Shown here: positions 1 to 12,313 of the stretch, piece after piece
Position numbering within the stretch: position 1 is the stretch's first letter
Layout of the letters: each line of letters opens with the position of its first letter
NCBI GenBank assembly: GCA_002104985.1
Contig: MCGO01000015.1
Span: 372,001 to 436,000, forward strand
DNA: 64,000 bases
Direction of reading: 5' to 3'
Source of the DNA: Rhizoclosmatium globosum
Lineage: Eukaryota; Chytridiomycota; Chytridiomycetes; Chytridiales; Chytriomycetaceae
Notes under the pieces: model-generated
Databases searched by the model: none
What the model was told of the DNA's origin: nothing
The model's input: the letters and a program-made list of their open reading frames with translations, nothing else
Program-made: the position numbers and the translations under genes

Positions 1-1255
1 GCTCCCTTCGCGTCGGGAGAAACTGCATTGCAGCATTATAATTCACTTTTATCGTTGGGAAAAGTTCAGGAATCATCAGATCTGATATCTGTGTTTTCGA
101 ATGACGTTGTTTTCAATGTTGTTTCGAAACAACATGCACTGTACAAAGGTAAGCTACAGTATCCGTTCTCTTGAAGCTTAAGTACTGGCTTTTAGGAAAT
201 AAAACGGACCCGAAAATATCTCTTTCCGAACTGAATGATCAAATCTCAGCATCAGTGGCTGGAGTCCTGTTGCCCACATCCCCCGTTATTCAAACAGCCA
301 AAGATTTGACTCATTTAAAGTAAGATATATTTTATTTCGTATGGTTCTAATTCACGGACGTCAGAATACGCGCCTTTAACGCGTGGGATCTGATAACCCA
401 GGTTGCTCCATGCCATCTTGTAAAATCGTATCTATATCAACTTCAACAAACGCGCTAGAATCTGATAAAAGGTCTGGTCTTTTAAAAGGACTGACTCCTG
501 CTCCCAGCTGGGATGATGTGACATCAGACCTGATAAGGAATATGCCACCTGCGCCTCTGTCTATAAAGCGAAGGTGATTATTAATTTTTCATTGAGCTGT
601 AATTCTCACTTTCGTCAAAGTCATATATCGTCTCGATTATACGCACGAAATGCGACGGGGCCAGAATTCTGGGATCGATGTGACAAGTTCCATGCGAAAA
701 TCCGGTCCAAATTGGGGCCTTCTATTGTGCCGTTACCAGCTCAAGACTTGGAGCTTCTCGCTTCATCGTCATATGGTGAGCAAATGATAAGGATTCTAGT
801 GAACTAACCAAACGATACCAGCCATTAATATGAAGTCAACTTCTCGAAGTCTGACGCTTGTATCAACGGCTCTGATACAATTTCAATGCTCAGCCACTTG
901 CTGGACAGATCAAAGTCGATGTATGACAGCGGCGCATACCTGCACTGGTACGACCGCCATTTTCAACAACACCATCAAGCATTCCGGCCCATAAAGCAGC
1001 CCAAACCCAGAGAAAACGAAATCAGGAGGATGGGATAACAGTATTTATGAGCCAAGCCGGATAACAGGGGGAATGGCTCGTATTGATATAGATGATGAAT
1101 GTGAGGACCCGTTTCCATGGCCGTATACGAAGCGAAAGGCGAAAAGAATTTGGATGGAGAGTGACTGGGATGTGGATCAATTGTTCAATGAATCGTTCAA
1201 CACAGTCGAAAATATGTTGGAATCTTATACAGAGTTTTGCACAAATCTTAAATAA
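1..1255 (+). CDS. TUBD1: delta-tubulin, 5'-truncated by the window edge
   Basis: Delta-tubulin belongs to the centriole/basal-body tubulins needed for triplet microtubules and is kept mainly by organisms that build flagella. The first exon begins mid-gene with the tubulin motif GETALQHYNSLLSL, followed by an SSDLISVFSND segment typical of the delta type. The region near 366-415 reads WDLITQVAPC and continues one frame over as PSCKIVSIS, matching the 'LVPHPxYK' segment. The C-terminus (1160-1255) reads ESDWDVDQLFNESF and then NTVENMLESY, like the delta-tubulin end. Introns lie at about 149-196, 320-364, 578-639 and 775-822. Three frame changes (near 412, 885 and 1012) fall at short runs of C, T and A. 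They could be sequence errors or real damage. The family call is firm; integrity is not. Confidence 0.82.
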
Positions 1256-1391
1256 AGAGAAGTAAGCATCAAATAATAACACCTTCACTGTGGACGATTC
1301 AACATGAATCAAGGGTAAAAGCCTCAACAGTCACTCTAATATTTCAGTTTTTTATTTACACTTCCTTTTAACAATAATTGAACAGGATAGA

Positions 1392-2469
1392 CTAAAACCA
1401 CTGATGGTCCACCACGCCTTGGATTGAAATCCGTCCTTTGGGATTCACCATGCACATTTGTTGCAAGAGATCCCTTGAGTCAGTGCTGAACTCTTCCCCG
1501 AACTGAAACGGAAACTTTCCTTCGTTAAGATTGATTGATTCCCAATCAATTCTCCCATGAAAGTCTTGCAGATTACCGCTCTCAGACAAAAGTATGTACA
1601 AAACCATTCCCAACGCAAACACATCCGCCTCCCGTCCATCCAACGCATTTCCCAAATATGGGCTCCCCACTAAAAATTCAGGCGGTACAGCATTCTCTGT
1701 TCCATATTTACATATCCCACTGCTTACTTTCTTGGCATGACCAAAGTCAGCCAACACCACATAAAGCCCTCTAGTATCCTCCATCCCAATGATCAAATTC
1801 TCGAGTTTCACATCTCCATGATAATATCCATGGGAATGTAACTCTCTTAAAGCTTTCGCCGCCTGCAACACAATGCATTTCACGGCCTCAACCGGAAGCC
1901 GCTTGTGACCTTCCAATTTAGCGAATACTTTCGATGCATAGTCGCCCACGCCCACGCATCGCAGCTTCCCGGAGAAACAGGGATAGAATGGTTGATCTCT
2001 TCTCCATCCAGTTTCGTTTGGAAGACAAGAGGGGTATAGATCCGACTGCGAAACGAAGCAAGCCAATTGTTTCCACACAGATTCGTTACAAGGTAGAAAT
2101 GGTGAGCATCTTGCCAACAGTGATGAATTTGAGGAAAGTGTTTGAGGTTGAGAGGTTATTCAATTCCTGTAAAACTGCTATTTCCGAGGGATATGGCTGA
2201 TCTGTGCCCGGAACTGACTTGTAGATAACCTTCACAGCCACAGTAATATTGTTGGTGACTTGGGTTGCACTGAGTACTACCCCATTCCCTCCATAACCGA
2301 CGATTCCATTAATTCTATAGCGTCCATGAAACTCTCGAGGACAATTAACGACGGCATTAATAACCGCAATTTTAGCTTTATGTTCGGCAGAAAGCGATTC
2401 ATAGAGTTGTTTGGAAGTGTTTGTTGAGGTGAGAATATTGTGAAGTGGCTGCGGCACCGCCAAAGACAT
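1392..2469 (-). CDS. HGD-type (non-RD) protein kinase, copy 1
   Basis: A Ser/Thr-like protein kinase of a family found six times in this window. The glycine loop is GYGGNGVV, the ATP lysine sits in VAVKVIYK, and the helix-C glutamate in PSEIAVL. The catalytic loop is YYHGDVKLEN, so the arginine of HRD is replaced by glycine while the catalytic Asp, Lys and Asn remain. DFG is intact (LADFGHAKK) and APE reads PPE. The C-terminus carries the family ending MVNPKGR...HQWF. I chose the ATG at 2469 because it has A at -3; an in-frame ATG at 2556 is possible. The frame shifts near 2090-2110 and again near 1950-2000, between the conserved WQDxxHFYLVT and the HGD loop. It should be catalytically competent if the frame is continuous. 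The substrate is unknown. Confidence 0.78.
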
Positions 2470-2724
2470 TGTGGAGCTTTCGTCAACCTTCTTTGACTCA
2501 GGAGCCAAGAAAATAGAAGGAAAGCAGCGGTAACAACGATAACAAGGCTGGAGCATTTGAAATAGAAAGGTGTGTGTGGCGCTTGTTTACGCGTGCTGGT
2601 CGCGCAATTCCACGGGCAACTTCCCTTCAAACCCTTTTTCAATCACCCACTTTCTGACCTCGGATCTTGAACGAAAAAGAAATATCAAACCAATTACAAA
2701 ATTCAAACAACATAAGAATCAATT

Positions 2725-5700
2725 TTAATAAGTAACTCTTATCAACCGGGCGGTAACCTTCTCTACGGTCTCTTCCACCTCCCCCCATTTCCCCCCACTC
2801 CTGTCATTGTAGCGATTGTAATTTCGATTACCTCCTCTGTCATCATCACGACGATCACGGCCTCCGCGGTCACTATTATGCCCACCACGTTCCTGGTTTC
2901 CTCCCGCATTATTCCCACCCTCTTGACTCGTCTGACGTTCCTGTACTGCAATTCCACCTCCTGCTCCAACAATATTTCCACGGTTTCGCTCCACAATTAC
3001 GGCGTTAGAAGAACCACCGCCACTATTATTTTGACCACCATTTGATGCAACAGAATCAGAGGAACCAAAGTTACGATTAAGTTTGACACGCTTGTTACGA
3101 TCCTGGTCCAAGGAGTCCACCGGAATCACTGGTGGTGGCGGCGGGGTTCTGGAATTCCACCAGACAACGAGTTTGCTGCACCATCGTCAACGTCTCGCTT
3201 TCTGGGAGCGTCAACAGATTTAGGGATGTCTCCATCTTCAACCTTGACACGTTTTGAGTCTCTGTCAACAACCACAGGAGCATCAGATCGATCACGTTTG
3301 CGTTTGTCTTCAGTAGAGTCGTCCCGTTCAGATCGTCCGCTTTTCCTGTCCTTTCGATCACGATCCTTGTCACGATTTCTGTCGCTGCGGTCCCGGTCGC
3401 GGTCTCTGTCACGATCTTTTCTTCCATCATTGTTTCTATCATTCCTATCATTTCTATCGTTTCTGCGGTCTGAACTGTTTGACCGTTTATCAGAATCAGA
3501 AGAAGCCGCTACGGCCGCAGCCGAAGAAGGCCCAAGTCGCTCGACAATCGAAAGTTTAGGCTTGCTTTCTTCAATGGCTGCCTGAGATCGAGGCTGTTCC
3601 GATGTGGGTGGTGGTCTCTCCGGCCCCACAGGAACAGTAGATGAGGTTTGAGCCACAGAGGGTTCAGTGGATTTCCCTCCAGTATTTGCATTTGCAGATG
3701 GAGTGTGGTGTGGATGGCGAGTACTTAATAGCTTTTCACGTAGTTTAGTTAATGGATCGTCAGGTTTCGGAGGAAGAACTGGTACAGGAGCTGGAGCAGC
3801 TGTTGGAGGAGCCTGCACAATCACAGGAGCCGTCTCGGGCGTAGAAGAATTTACAGGCGCCGAAGGAAGCGTCGGCTGAGAGTCTGAGCGAGATACATTT
3901 GGCTGACGATCCTTGTCACTTCGTGAAGCAGATGTATCTTTTGAATCTCCGCGTCCATCTCTGTCCCCTCCTTTCCTATCATCGCTTCCACGCTTGTCTT
4001 CATTACGCTTCGCATCGTCGTTTCCACGTCTGTCACGATCGTCACGATCCCGTCGTTCATCCCGAGATTTTCCAGGAGAAGAAGAGTCAACACGTGTGGT
4101 AGCAGGAGGCTGCTTTCGAGGAGAATCTGTCATGGAATCTCTTGGAGGATTAGCCCGATCTCGTCCGTCAACGCGGTCTCGAGTGTCTGATCGTCCGCCC
4201 CTATCATCAGCGCGACGGTCATCGCGTCGGCTATCGCCTGGACGTTCAGGAAGACGATTTCGATCCCTCTCCCGCTCTCTGTCTCTATCGCCTCGTCCAT
4301 CACGGTCGCGATCATTTCCACTGCGGTCGTATCCGGCTCCACCCCGTCATTGCCACTTCTCCGGTCCCGACTGTCCAACAAGTTATCAACTGATCCAGAT
4401 GAAGCCATTCTTGATCCTCCCAAGTCTCTCTTCTCATCTCTTTTATCTCCACCACTAGAAGAGTTCCCTGCTCCAGAACCAGATCCGGAAACCTCAGGCT
4501 GTGATCCAGGTGGTTCAACACCACCATTCAAAAATGCAGTCTTGCTCATCAAAGTCTTTGCCATTTTTGCTAATCGTCCCGCATATGCAGTACACATCAA
4601 CTTCAAATCCTTTCGTTCCGTTTCCTTCGCAATAACACTTTGAACAGAAGTCTCAAGTGTTTGAGCATGCTCTTTTAGCTTCGGGAAATAGTCTTGAACT
4701 TTGTCGAGAACAATAATACTGTTTGTGATTTGCGCATAATCACTGCTTTCCATACATCGAGTAATTGTTGTGTGGAGCTGCGCATGCCATTTGAACATAA
4801 TTTTGATGAAATCTGAATGCTTCATAAGATCGGCAAATGGAATCTGGCCAGTCACAGGATCTGGATTCCAACGCATTGCAAAACCTGGACGCGTTTCGGA
4901 AAGGCAAGCGTCGTTGTATGCCTTGGGTGAATTATACCAGTAATTAAACGTGGAGTGGCATTGTTGCAAGAAGCGGCCGTAGTTACGAGCTTCCATTTCT
5001 GTGCAAAGATAAATCATACTCTGCAACGTGTTCTTGTGAAGTAGCTAAATGATATGAAGATTAACCAAAGAGGACTAATTGTGGACTAATAAATACCTTA
5101 TCAAAGAAGGGGAGCATCATCAAATTCGGAACTGCAAACGATTGGGCCAAAAACAAGAACTTGGCTCCAAATAGAGCGTCAGCGGGTGAGAACAAAGACC
5201 GAGGAACAATACAGTGCTGCATGATAAGCACTCCAAGATTACTCAGCGTCTTTGCATCTGTTCACGACATCTCAACAACGTAGTTCAAACTTGTAAAATG
5301 ACAAACCTCCAAATCCAAACCAGCCAGCACTCTCTCGTTGCAGTCTTTCCAGCACTTTCTTAACATGTGTTTCGTGTACACTCATTTCCTTCTCCAACAA
5401 ACCAATTGTTTCGCGATGTTTGGCAATATCTTTTCGTCGTTTGGCTGGAGTGTTACCTCCAGAATTTGATTTGTCCGCATTCAAGCCATCGATAGTGGAC
5501 TTGAGCTTCGTTATTTCAGACAAGTACTTTTGCTTGGGAAAGTCAATATCGTAGAGAGTGAGAGACCAGAATGTCACATAAAAGTGTGGTGACAGAATTG
5601 ACCAGACCGATTCAGGGAGAGTTTTTTTGACACTTTCGACCACTGGAAGCAATGCTGGATGAATATTCACTGCCTTTTCTTTTTGGTCAAGATCCATGGC

Positions 5701-8700
5701 ACTTGCCGTGTTTGAGACAGGAAGAGGAGTTGTTTTCACAAGATAATCCAGTTTTGGCCTCAAAATTGCAAAAGCAACTTCCGGAGAGAGTCCATATTCA
5801 TTCCTCAAGACATCGATATCAGGAACGAGGTTGGAATAAACTTCTCGGTCGCAGTTGCTCGTAACGAAAGTCCATATACTGCGTGAATGTCGCTCGAATC
5901 TGTACCGATTTTCAGTCGTGATTGCCTAACTGAAGGTTACTTACGTTATCCAACATCCATCCCAAAATCTTAATTTCACCAACTCCTTGAACAAACACAC
6001 TTCCAGTAATATGCTGTCCAATCAAAACAGCAAACGGAAGTACAAGTTCCGTCTCCATAAGAGCCTTCAACAACCGCCCAGAAACTTTCTTGACAACACG
6101 AACAGGCTCATTTCCAAATGCTTCACGTCGAAGCGTTTCACCTGCAGCAAGTGCATTGAACTGATCACTCGTCACGTCGTCCAGAATCGCCTTAATTCCA
6201 CACATTTGCATCACAATTTCTTGCAAGATAATCATGTCAAACATATTTCCTTTGACGAGTTGAGCAAAGAGGTATCGCAAGATTCCACCCAACTCGATCG
6301 CATGCTTTTTGAAGATGCTTCCGGTAAAGTAGGAAAGGACTTGAGCCACGTTTTGACACCGATACCGCCGGGCTGGATACGCTCTTTTTGCTCATTTCCG
6401 AGTTGCTCAATTAAGGTAAATGTAACAACATCGAATGACAGCTCCGACATGTACTTGGATCCTTCGACAACAGTTGCATTTTGGTTTTCGTATGTTTGAA
6501 GTAGTTCCAGAATATAGTGGAAGGCAATAGTTGGGTTGGAGTGTCCGATTTTACCAATGTATCTACCAAATCGTTTTACAGTTTCCTTCGAGAGACGTCT
6601 GAGCCAGTATAAGTATAAGATACTGCATTTTTCAAAATAAAACGTACCTCATGGTATACTTGGCATCACTGACACAAGCAGCTTTCGCAACCCCCAACTG
6701 AGGAATAGCAGCATACGTCTTGTGTTTCCACTCTCCATACAAGCATATCTCCGATCATACGGAAACAACTTTACAAGACCCCAAATATCTGCCGCCAACC
6801 CTGGATTCTGGTCCGTCAAACTCAACGCAGGAAACAAAAACTTGGCAACTATCGACATCCAATTGTTTCTCACGCGTTCATCCGTTGCATTCTATCATTC
6901 CGCATGAATACACACAACAAAAGCTGACAAACTCACCGCCAAAACATGAGCTCTTCCAATTCTGGCTACTTTCGAAACAAACACAACATCTCCCGAAACA
7001 CATACATACGGCAACAAGACTCTCAACACCTTGACAACGTCGTCAAACGTCGCACAGCTGGGCAACCCGTCCGCCCACGTGTCGTAAAAGAATTTGAGCT
7101 TGGGATAGTTCAATTTCCCACCACGCCCAACACGGACTCCTGCTTGCGCGATTTTGTAGTTGAGTGTATTCATTGGTGGTGGCTGAGTGGCTGGAAGTGG
7201 GGTGATTACAAGTGGATGGGACGAAGTGTTGAATAGATGGGTTCTATGGCTGTATCGAGGAGACGAGACATGTAGTCACTGATTTCGGGATGGATTTGAA
7301 CGAGGAGTGGAATTCGGTCAAGAAGGAGACGGGCAGAATTGATGGATCCAAGAGCAAGGAGGTAGGACGCCAAGACTGCCTTTTGGTTTGTCTTGCGTGG
7401 TTTGGGAGGGGCTGCCGGTTGTGAAGTGACTGCAGGGGTTGGGTCGGAAGTTGGCGGTTGAGGAGTTGAATTACGCTCAGATACAGTAGAAGTAGAGCCG
7501 CGTTCTTTGAACTGAATTGCAGGTCCTGAGTCCTCACTGCTACTACCGCCACTGAGAGCTCCAGCATCAGCAAGCGTGGTATCCTTATACTTTCCACCCT
7601 GCTTCTTTTGAAGATTCAATTTATCCTTGAATGCCTGTAACTCCTGATCCATATCTTCATCAGCTGGGGACAAGTGTGGATAAACGTCTTCAAGCTGAAC
7701 AAGCTTATGCTTAATCAAGATCGCTGTAATCCAAATCAACTGCGGGGGTGTGACGGTCTTTGTTGCATCGTTGTTGTAGTAATCGAACTTGAATCCAAGA
7801 ATTTGTCCCAACACAGGACTTCCTTCCAGAGTACCTGTTTTCGACATGACCGGTTTCCAGTGCGACTGTAACAGCAGTTCCACGAAAAAGTCCCAATGGT
7901 CAACCACGTTGGCAATGAATACGTCGAGAATCAAGTCAAGCACTTTGTTGGGGTTCAGATCAAAGTACCCAATCAGTGAGTTGATGTTTTCGAGAACTGA
8001 GACAACTTTTGCATTGCGATGAGCCACATGGAGCTCTAGTTACAATTTCCGATGTTGTTAGAAGAATAAATGATCAGTAGAACTTAATTTGACGAACCTT
8101 GAACTTCCTTGTGACTCAACACTGCACGGGTCACAGAATCCAAATGATGCGTGTTCCAAAAGACTTGGTACGATGGCGGAAGGTTGCCCGAGAGGTACGT
8201 CTCAAGCATCGCAAAGCCTTCACTCTCCTCACGCAACAGGTTGAATTTTTGTTGCTTATACGTGATATTCGTGTTGACTCTGACAACCTTTCTCTGAAAC
8301 AGCTTTGCTGAGCCAAGAAGACGGACCTGTTCAAGAAACTCGGGATCAAGACGTTCAAGAAGGAGCAGTTCCGGAATGAAGCCCAACGCAATCAATTTGA
8401 GGGTGTATTCAATCAGATTTGCACGCGCAGAACTAGTTTCATTCACGTTTGACCATTCAAAGAGTTCAGCAGAGATTGGTTGGTGCTTGACATCCAAAAC
8501 AAAGAGGCAGTCGACCAGAAGCGATGGAACAAGCAACGGATCCTCGGCTATATAAACGATAGCGTAAGGAATGCAGAACAATGCAGGCAGATAACAAGAA
8601 AAGACATACGCGAAGTTGGGCCCACAAAAGCAGCCACGTCCTCCGTCTTCAGCTGTTCAATAAACTTCGAACCCTGCGACAGCTTAAAGACCTGGTGCGC

Positions 8701-8928
8701 AAACGAGGCAGCGAATGCAGGCGACACCTGGCCCGTCGTTGCCGCAGAACTCAGGGAAAGAAGCAGTTGTTGCAGATGTGCAAAGTTTGAGAGTTGCTGC
8801 GTGGCGACTTCGAGCCTTTGATTGTCCGTGAGTTTTACTTCAACTCGAAACAAAAGGGCGTCTTACATTCGCGCACGGGCGGCGCCGTTTGTTTCGCTGG
8901 TGAGGATGAGCAGAGGAAGTTCATCCAT
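2725..8928 (-). CDS. THO2: THO complex subunit 2 (THO2/THOC2-like)
   Basis: The large scaffold of the nuclear THO complex, which couples transcription to mRNP packaging and export. The gene starts at 8928 (MDELPLLIL) and runs through roughly ten exons separated by short introns. The part at about 4500-5026 reads YLCTEMEARNYGRFLQQC, then FKWHAQLHTTITRCMES and LDKVQDYFPKLKEHA. This is the conserved Tho2 C-terminal domain (the CTENEASRYGRFL and KWHYKL segments in animals). Downstream is a very long disordered tail rich in Arg/Asp/Lys (RDRDRDR repeats) ending in RGG-type repeats and RLIRVTY, suited to RNA binding. The tail frame shifts at a GGGG run near 4350 and a CCCC run near 3143. The small overlapping frames there are best read as one tail. 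Only 42 bases separate this gene from the next one upstream on the same strand. Confidence 0.9.
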
Positions 8929-8970
8929 TTTTTGGTGAGAAAAGAAGGTAGAACAACGTAAATATTAAGT

Positions 8971-9667
8971 TTAATAGTTTAAACACACCGGCTGGTGCTT
9001 GTACGTGTCACCCGTGATATTAGAAAGCAGGAAATGGGCGACGTCATTGCGCGAGATGCGACCACCCGTTGAGTAGCGGGAGACGTTGTACACCTTTGTC
9101 AAGTCGCCCTTGCCGAGTCCAGCGGGCCGGGCAATGACCCAGTCCAGCCAGCCACTCTGCATAAAGATGATCTGTTCCTGCGTGTTCTTGTCCACAAGCA
9201 CCTTCCCGAGCATGATCCAGATAACCAGCCCGTACCAGAACCCAATGTCACGGAACGAGTCGCCAACTCCGAGCGACGTGACGGCTAACAGACGCGCTGT
9301 TGGACACTTGCTCTTCATTCCGGCGACAATGTGGCCGGTTGCCACAGAGCACACTGTCATTGCATTGCGTGTCAGTGCACCAAGAATCAACTGGCAACCA
9401 CCGAAAGCACCCACCATCTGTAAACTGAAGCGAGTTGGCACCAAGGCTGCACACAACAACCTGTGTGTCACGAGACAGAACTCTCTCAACATCCTCGGCA
9501 GACGTCGCGTCTCCGAGCTCAATCGTCAGTCTGTCCTGCTCCGCCACTGTGAACCGACTTCTCGAACGCACAAGAACGGTCACTTCATGTCCTTCTGCCA
9601 ATGCATGACGAACAAATTGAGAGCCCGTCGTGTGTTCTCCGCTGCCGCCAAAGACAACAATCTTCAT
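8971..9667 (-). CDS. NAD(P)-binding Rossmann protein, NmrA/BLVRB-like
   Basis: A short atypical SDR. The N-terminus MKIVVFGGSGEHTTG is the dinucleotide-binding first strand and glycine loop, followed by HALAEGHEVTVLVRS, as in NAD(P)H-binding NmrA-like and flavin-reductase-like proteins. Later segments LGALTRNAMTVCS, LLAVTSLGVGDS and DWVIARPAGL match the central strands and substrate side of that fold. The start at 9667 is chosen because the Rossmann strand begins at once. The frame moves by one base near 9410 at a GGG run, between VVVCSLGAN and GGCQLILGAL. About 230 residues would fit the family. The substrate cannot be told from the sequence. A 273-base spacer separates it from the divergent zinc-cluster regulator. 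Confidence 0.75.
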
Positions 9668-9940
9668 TTTCAAGAATGATTTCAAACCACCCATATTGAT
9701 ATCAAACGCTTAGACACTATATTGCATTTGATTGATTGCAAGATTGTCTATTGAATGCCAAGATACGAAATAATTTACATGTTGCACTACTGCAATGTTG
9801 ATGTTTGATTTTTGAACAAACAGTATTTAAGTCGTCAATATCTATTACATAATATGAGAGGCAACCTGTAATACGCACTGAATTGCTTGGGCCGATTTAA
9901 CAATATTTAGATATTTATTTCTATTTGTGGATTTGGTGGG
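9668..9940. promoter_or_regulatory. shared divergent promoter region
   Basis: A 273-base AT-rich spacer between two divergent start codons (NAD(P)-binding gene on -, zinc-cluster gene on +). It contains 'cagtatttaag' near 9821-9831, a TATA-like stretch. No specific operator was recognised. Confidence 0.4.
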
Positions 9941-11976
9941 ATGCCACTTCCGCTCAGCGCCTGTTCCCGCTGCCACTTCCGAAAGAAGCGGTGCATCTAC
10001 GAAAGCCAAAGCGCGTGCGAGCGGTGCATCCAGGCGGGCTTAGACGGGGAGTGCGCGCCGTATGTGCCGACGTCCAAGCCTGTCGAAGACAAGACGGCTT
10101 GTTCCCGGTGCCAAATCCGCCGCAGAAAGTGCGTGCCTAAGGGCCCTTCCTGCGAGCGATGTATTCGGAACGGAATCCGGAACTGTTTGGCCCGGACCTC
10201 GACAAGTGGAAGCGAGAAATCAACGAGCAATACTGGCAGCCCGGAACAACCATGCCGCTGCCGGAAACTTCAACGATGCTAGGCCGCCTTCTTGATACCA
10301 TAGACGCTCCTATAAGTGATATCGTGGATCTAGAGAACATCGATTGGTCACTGGAAGATCCTGATTTGATGCCGTCAAACGATGACTTCGCTTTATGTGT
10401 CCGGTACTTTACCTTCAACGGAACGAGACCTCCGGCTGCGTCCATGTTTGATGCCGATCGAATATTGAAGGGGTTTTTTACGATATCACCAATCTTGAGG
10501 TGAAAGTGGGTTACTGATCAATCATCACACTGATACCGCAAAAATTCAAAATTAGATTGGTCTTGTGTGCCTATGTCGCGATTGTTTCTCCTATACCTGT
10601 ACCCGCCGACATTCAATTTTCATATTACAAGAGGGCACGTAAGGCACTGGTTCGATTTGGGCATCAGAAACCATCGCTTGAGATGGTACAAAGTTACCAC
10701 CTTTTGCATGCATTTTCAGCTTGTATGTGTACTTTCAGGATTTATTTCCCAATACCCTAACTTCTTATATCAGTGAAAGGTCAGCCAATCATTGGGAAAC
10801 AGTTCTTAAAAGCGTCACTGGATATGATCCTTGATCTCCAAATGAATATCGATCCAGATGATTCTCCATGGCTTGCAAACTTGAGTCCGCGCGAAAAAGA
10901 GGAACGGCGTCGAGCGTTTTGGGCTTGTTATACTTATTTCAGTTTTGAACGTGCAGTATCCCCGCATGCCATTCAAATGGACATCAAGACTGATAGAATG
11001 AAGGGAGCAGGCCTTGATCCTGCAGCGACCCCGTTCTTCAACCCACCGTTGTCGACCACGAATTGGGAGGTGGCTCTTTTTGATATTATCTCCGTCATCA
11101 AAGAAGCTTTCGCGATTCCACCAAAATCAGCCCAAGAGCTGGTTCATTTACCCGCATACCACGACTTAAACGTCACATTGGTTTCATTTGCCGTCAACAA
11201 GCTCTCAAACGTTCTACTCTACGCCGATTCCCCCGAACAACTCACAGACTCAGACATTCAACGTTTCAAAGATATCCTGACCCCCATTTTTCTCGCTTAG
11301 ATCAGTTCACCAGCATCAGTCTCTATTTCTTCAGCGCGATTTCTATTCTCCATCGCCCCAAAATGTTTCTATCTATGCTCAAGTCTCATACTCCACAGAA
11401 TTTAACAACAGAGTCGCAAGATATTATTATTAGCTCGATTCAACAGTGCTTGGATTCAGCGTACCGAATAGCAACCTCTTTGTGTTTTCGAAGCAAGTCA
11501 GAATCACACCACTGTACGCCACGTTTATGGCATTTGAAGCGGCCACTGTACTATATTTCGTTGCCAACCACATGCATGCAACGTGGAAGACATTTGCACA
11601 GTCTCGTATCAACAGCATCTTTTTCAATCAAGATGTCTTGGAAAACACGTTTCATATTCTGATTGAATTTGTACGTGGGGAACTTAAGAAAGAAGGCAGT
11701 CGTGGTGGATCTACTGCACCGCTTGTTCAATGCATGGAAGCAATGATAATCGAATTGACTGCACCCGGGGAATGTGAATCGAATTCTGAGACGTTTGAGG
11801 AACTTGAATTGGGAATGAAGGTCATGTCTCTTGTTGACACTGAGGATGTGCAGGAGAATGTTGTGCTGGAGCCGTATGGTCTACTTGGTTTACTTGGGTT
11901 GACTGTTGCTGGCGGAATTCGATGGAGAGGACGAAGTGAAGAGTCATGGCGGTTGTTTTGGAAACTGCATTCCTAA
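9941..11976 (+). CDS. fungal transcription factor with two tandem Zn2Cys6 clusters
   Basis: A nuclear DNA-binding regulator of the fungal-specific type. The N-terminus holds two complete binuclear zinc clusters: residues about 8-39 (CSRCHFRKKRC...CERC...C; spacing C2C6C7C2C8C) and about 54-81 (CSRCQIRRRKC...CERC...C; spacing C2C6C6C2C7C). A middle-homology ('fungal_trans') domain follows, with REKEERRRAFWACYTYFSFE near 10893-10955 and ILHRPKMFLSML near 11350. Introns lie at about 10503-10553 and 10722-10774. The frame changes near 10190, 11285 and 11475, the second at a CCCCC run. The start is the ATG at 9941, just before the first cluster. Its targets are unknown. The divergent NAD(P)-binding gene shares its upstream region and could be a target, which is inference only. 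Confidence 0.83.
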
Positions 11977-12092
11977 TAAAACGAGGAAAGGAAGAAATTT
12001 GCATTAGTTGTCTCTGTTTGATGGCGACACTTCGTTTATTGAGATTGGTGCGGCTGTAATAACAAACAAAACAACCAACCACAGAGGAACGC

Positions 12093-12156
12093 AAAAAATA
12101 TTACCGGCGAACCGGCATCCACTCAAGATATGCGTGTCATCCTTACACAGGGAGCC

Positions 12157-12187
<31 letters not shown>

Positions 12188-12224
12188 CATATGTGTCACA
12201 CAGCAAGGCCGAAGCCAAGTGTGG
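12093..12224 (-). ncRNA. U6: U6 spliceosomal snRNA, copy A
   Basis: The reverse strand carries the invariant U6 core: AAATTGGAACGATACAGAGA, then AGATTAGCATGG, then AAGGATGACACGC, so the ACAGAGA box, AGC triad and internal stem-loop are all present. The 5' part has a GGC-TTCG-GCC hairpin. The 3' part has a CCGG-TTCG-CCGG hairpin followed by a T6 tract (12093-12098), a Pol III terminator. U6 pairs with the 5' splice site and U2 and forms the catalytic centre of the spliceosome. A second, inverted, nearly identical copy lies at 24141-24271. Confidence 0.95.
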
Positions 12225-12313
12225 AATTAGGCAAGAGGGGCGTTCCGCTTATGAAGCCATTTTTGTCAATCTGTAAAAATGATTTTGGGATTGGCTGCCT
12301 GCGCAGTCAACAG
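12225..12313 (-). promoter_or_regulatory. conserved U6 upstream region, copy A
   Basis: Just upstream of the snRNA, about 60 bases (12247-12308, from 'cgcttatgaagcc' to 'ctgcgcagtc' on the + strand) match the region before copy B almost exactly. The 15-20 bases next to the RNA start differ. The conserved block includes a TATA-like 'ttcataagcg' about 30 bases before the RNA start, the expected place for a Pol III TATA element. Confidence 0.65.

Noticed and set aside
1..1255. Delta-tubulin called as a pseudogene
   Set aside because: The three breaks lie at homopolymers and similar breaks affect THO2 and other essential genes, so sequence error explains them as well.
4130..4133. Programmed frameshifting in the THO2 tail (ATGA overlap)
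   Set aside because: The overlap is incidental; the frame change is better placed at the GGGG run near 4350, with no slippery heptamer or downstream structure seen.
3226..4458. Arg/Ser/Leu-rich open frames on the + strand
   Set aside because: They are the antisense of the RDRD/KD repeat tail of THO2, where repetitive codons keep all frames open.
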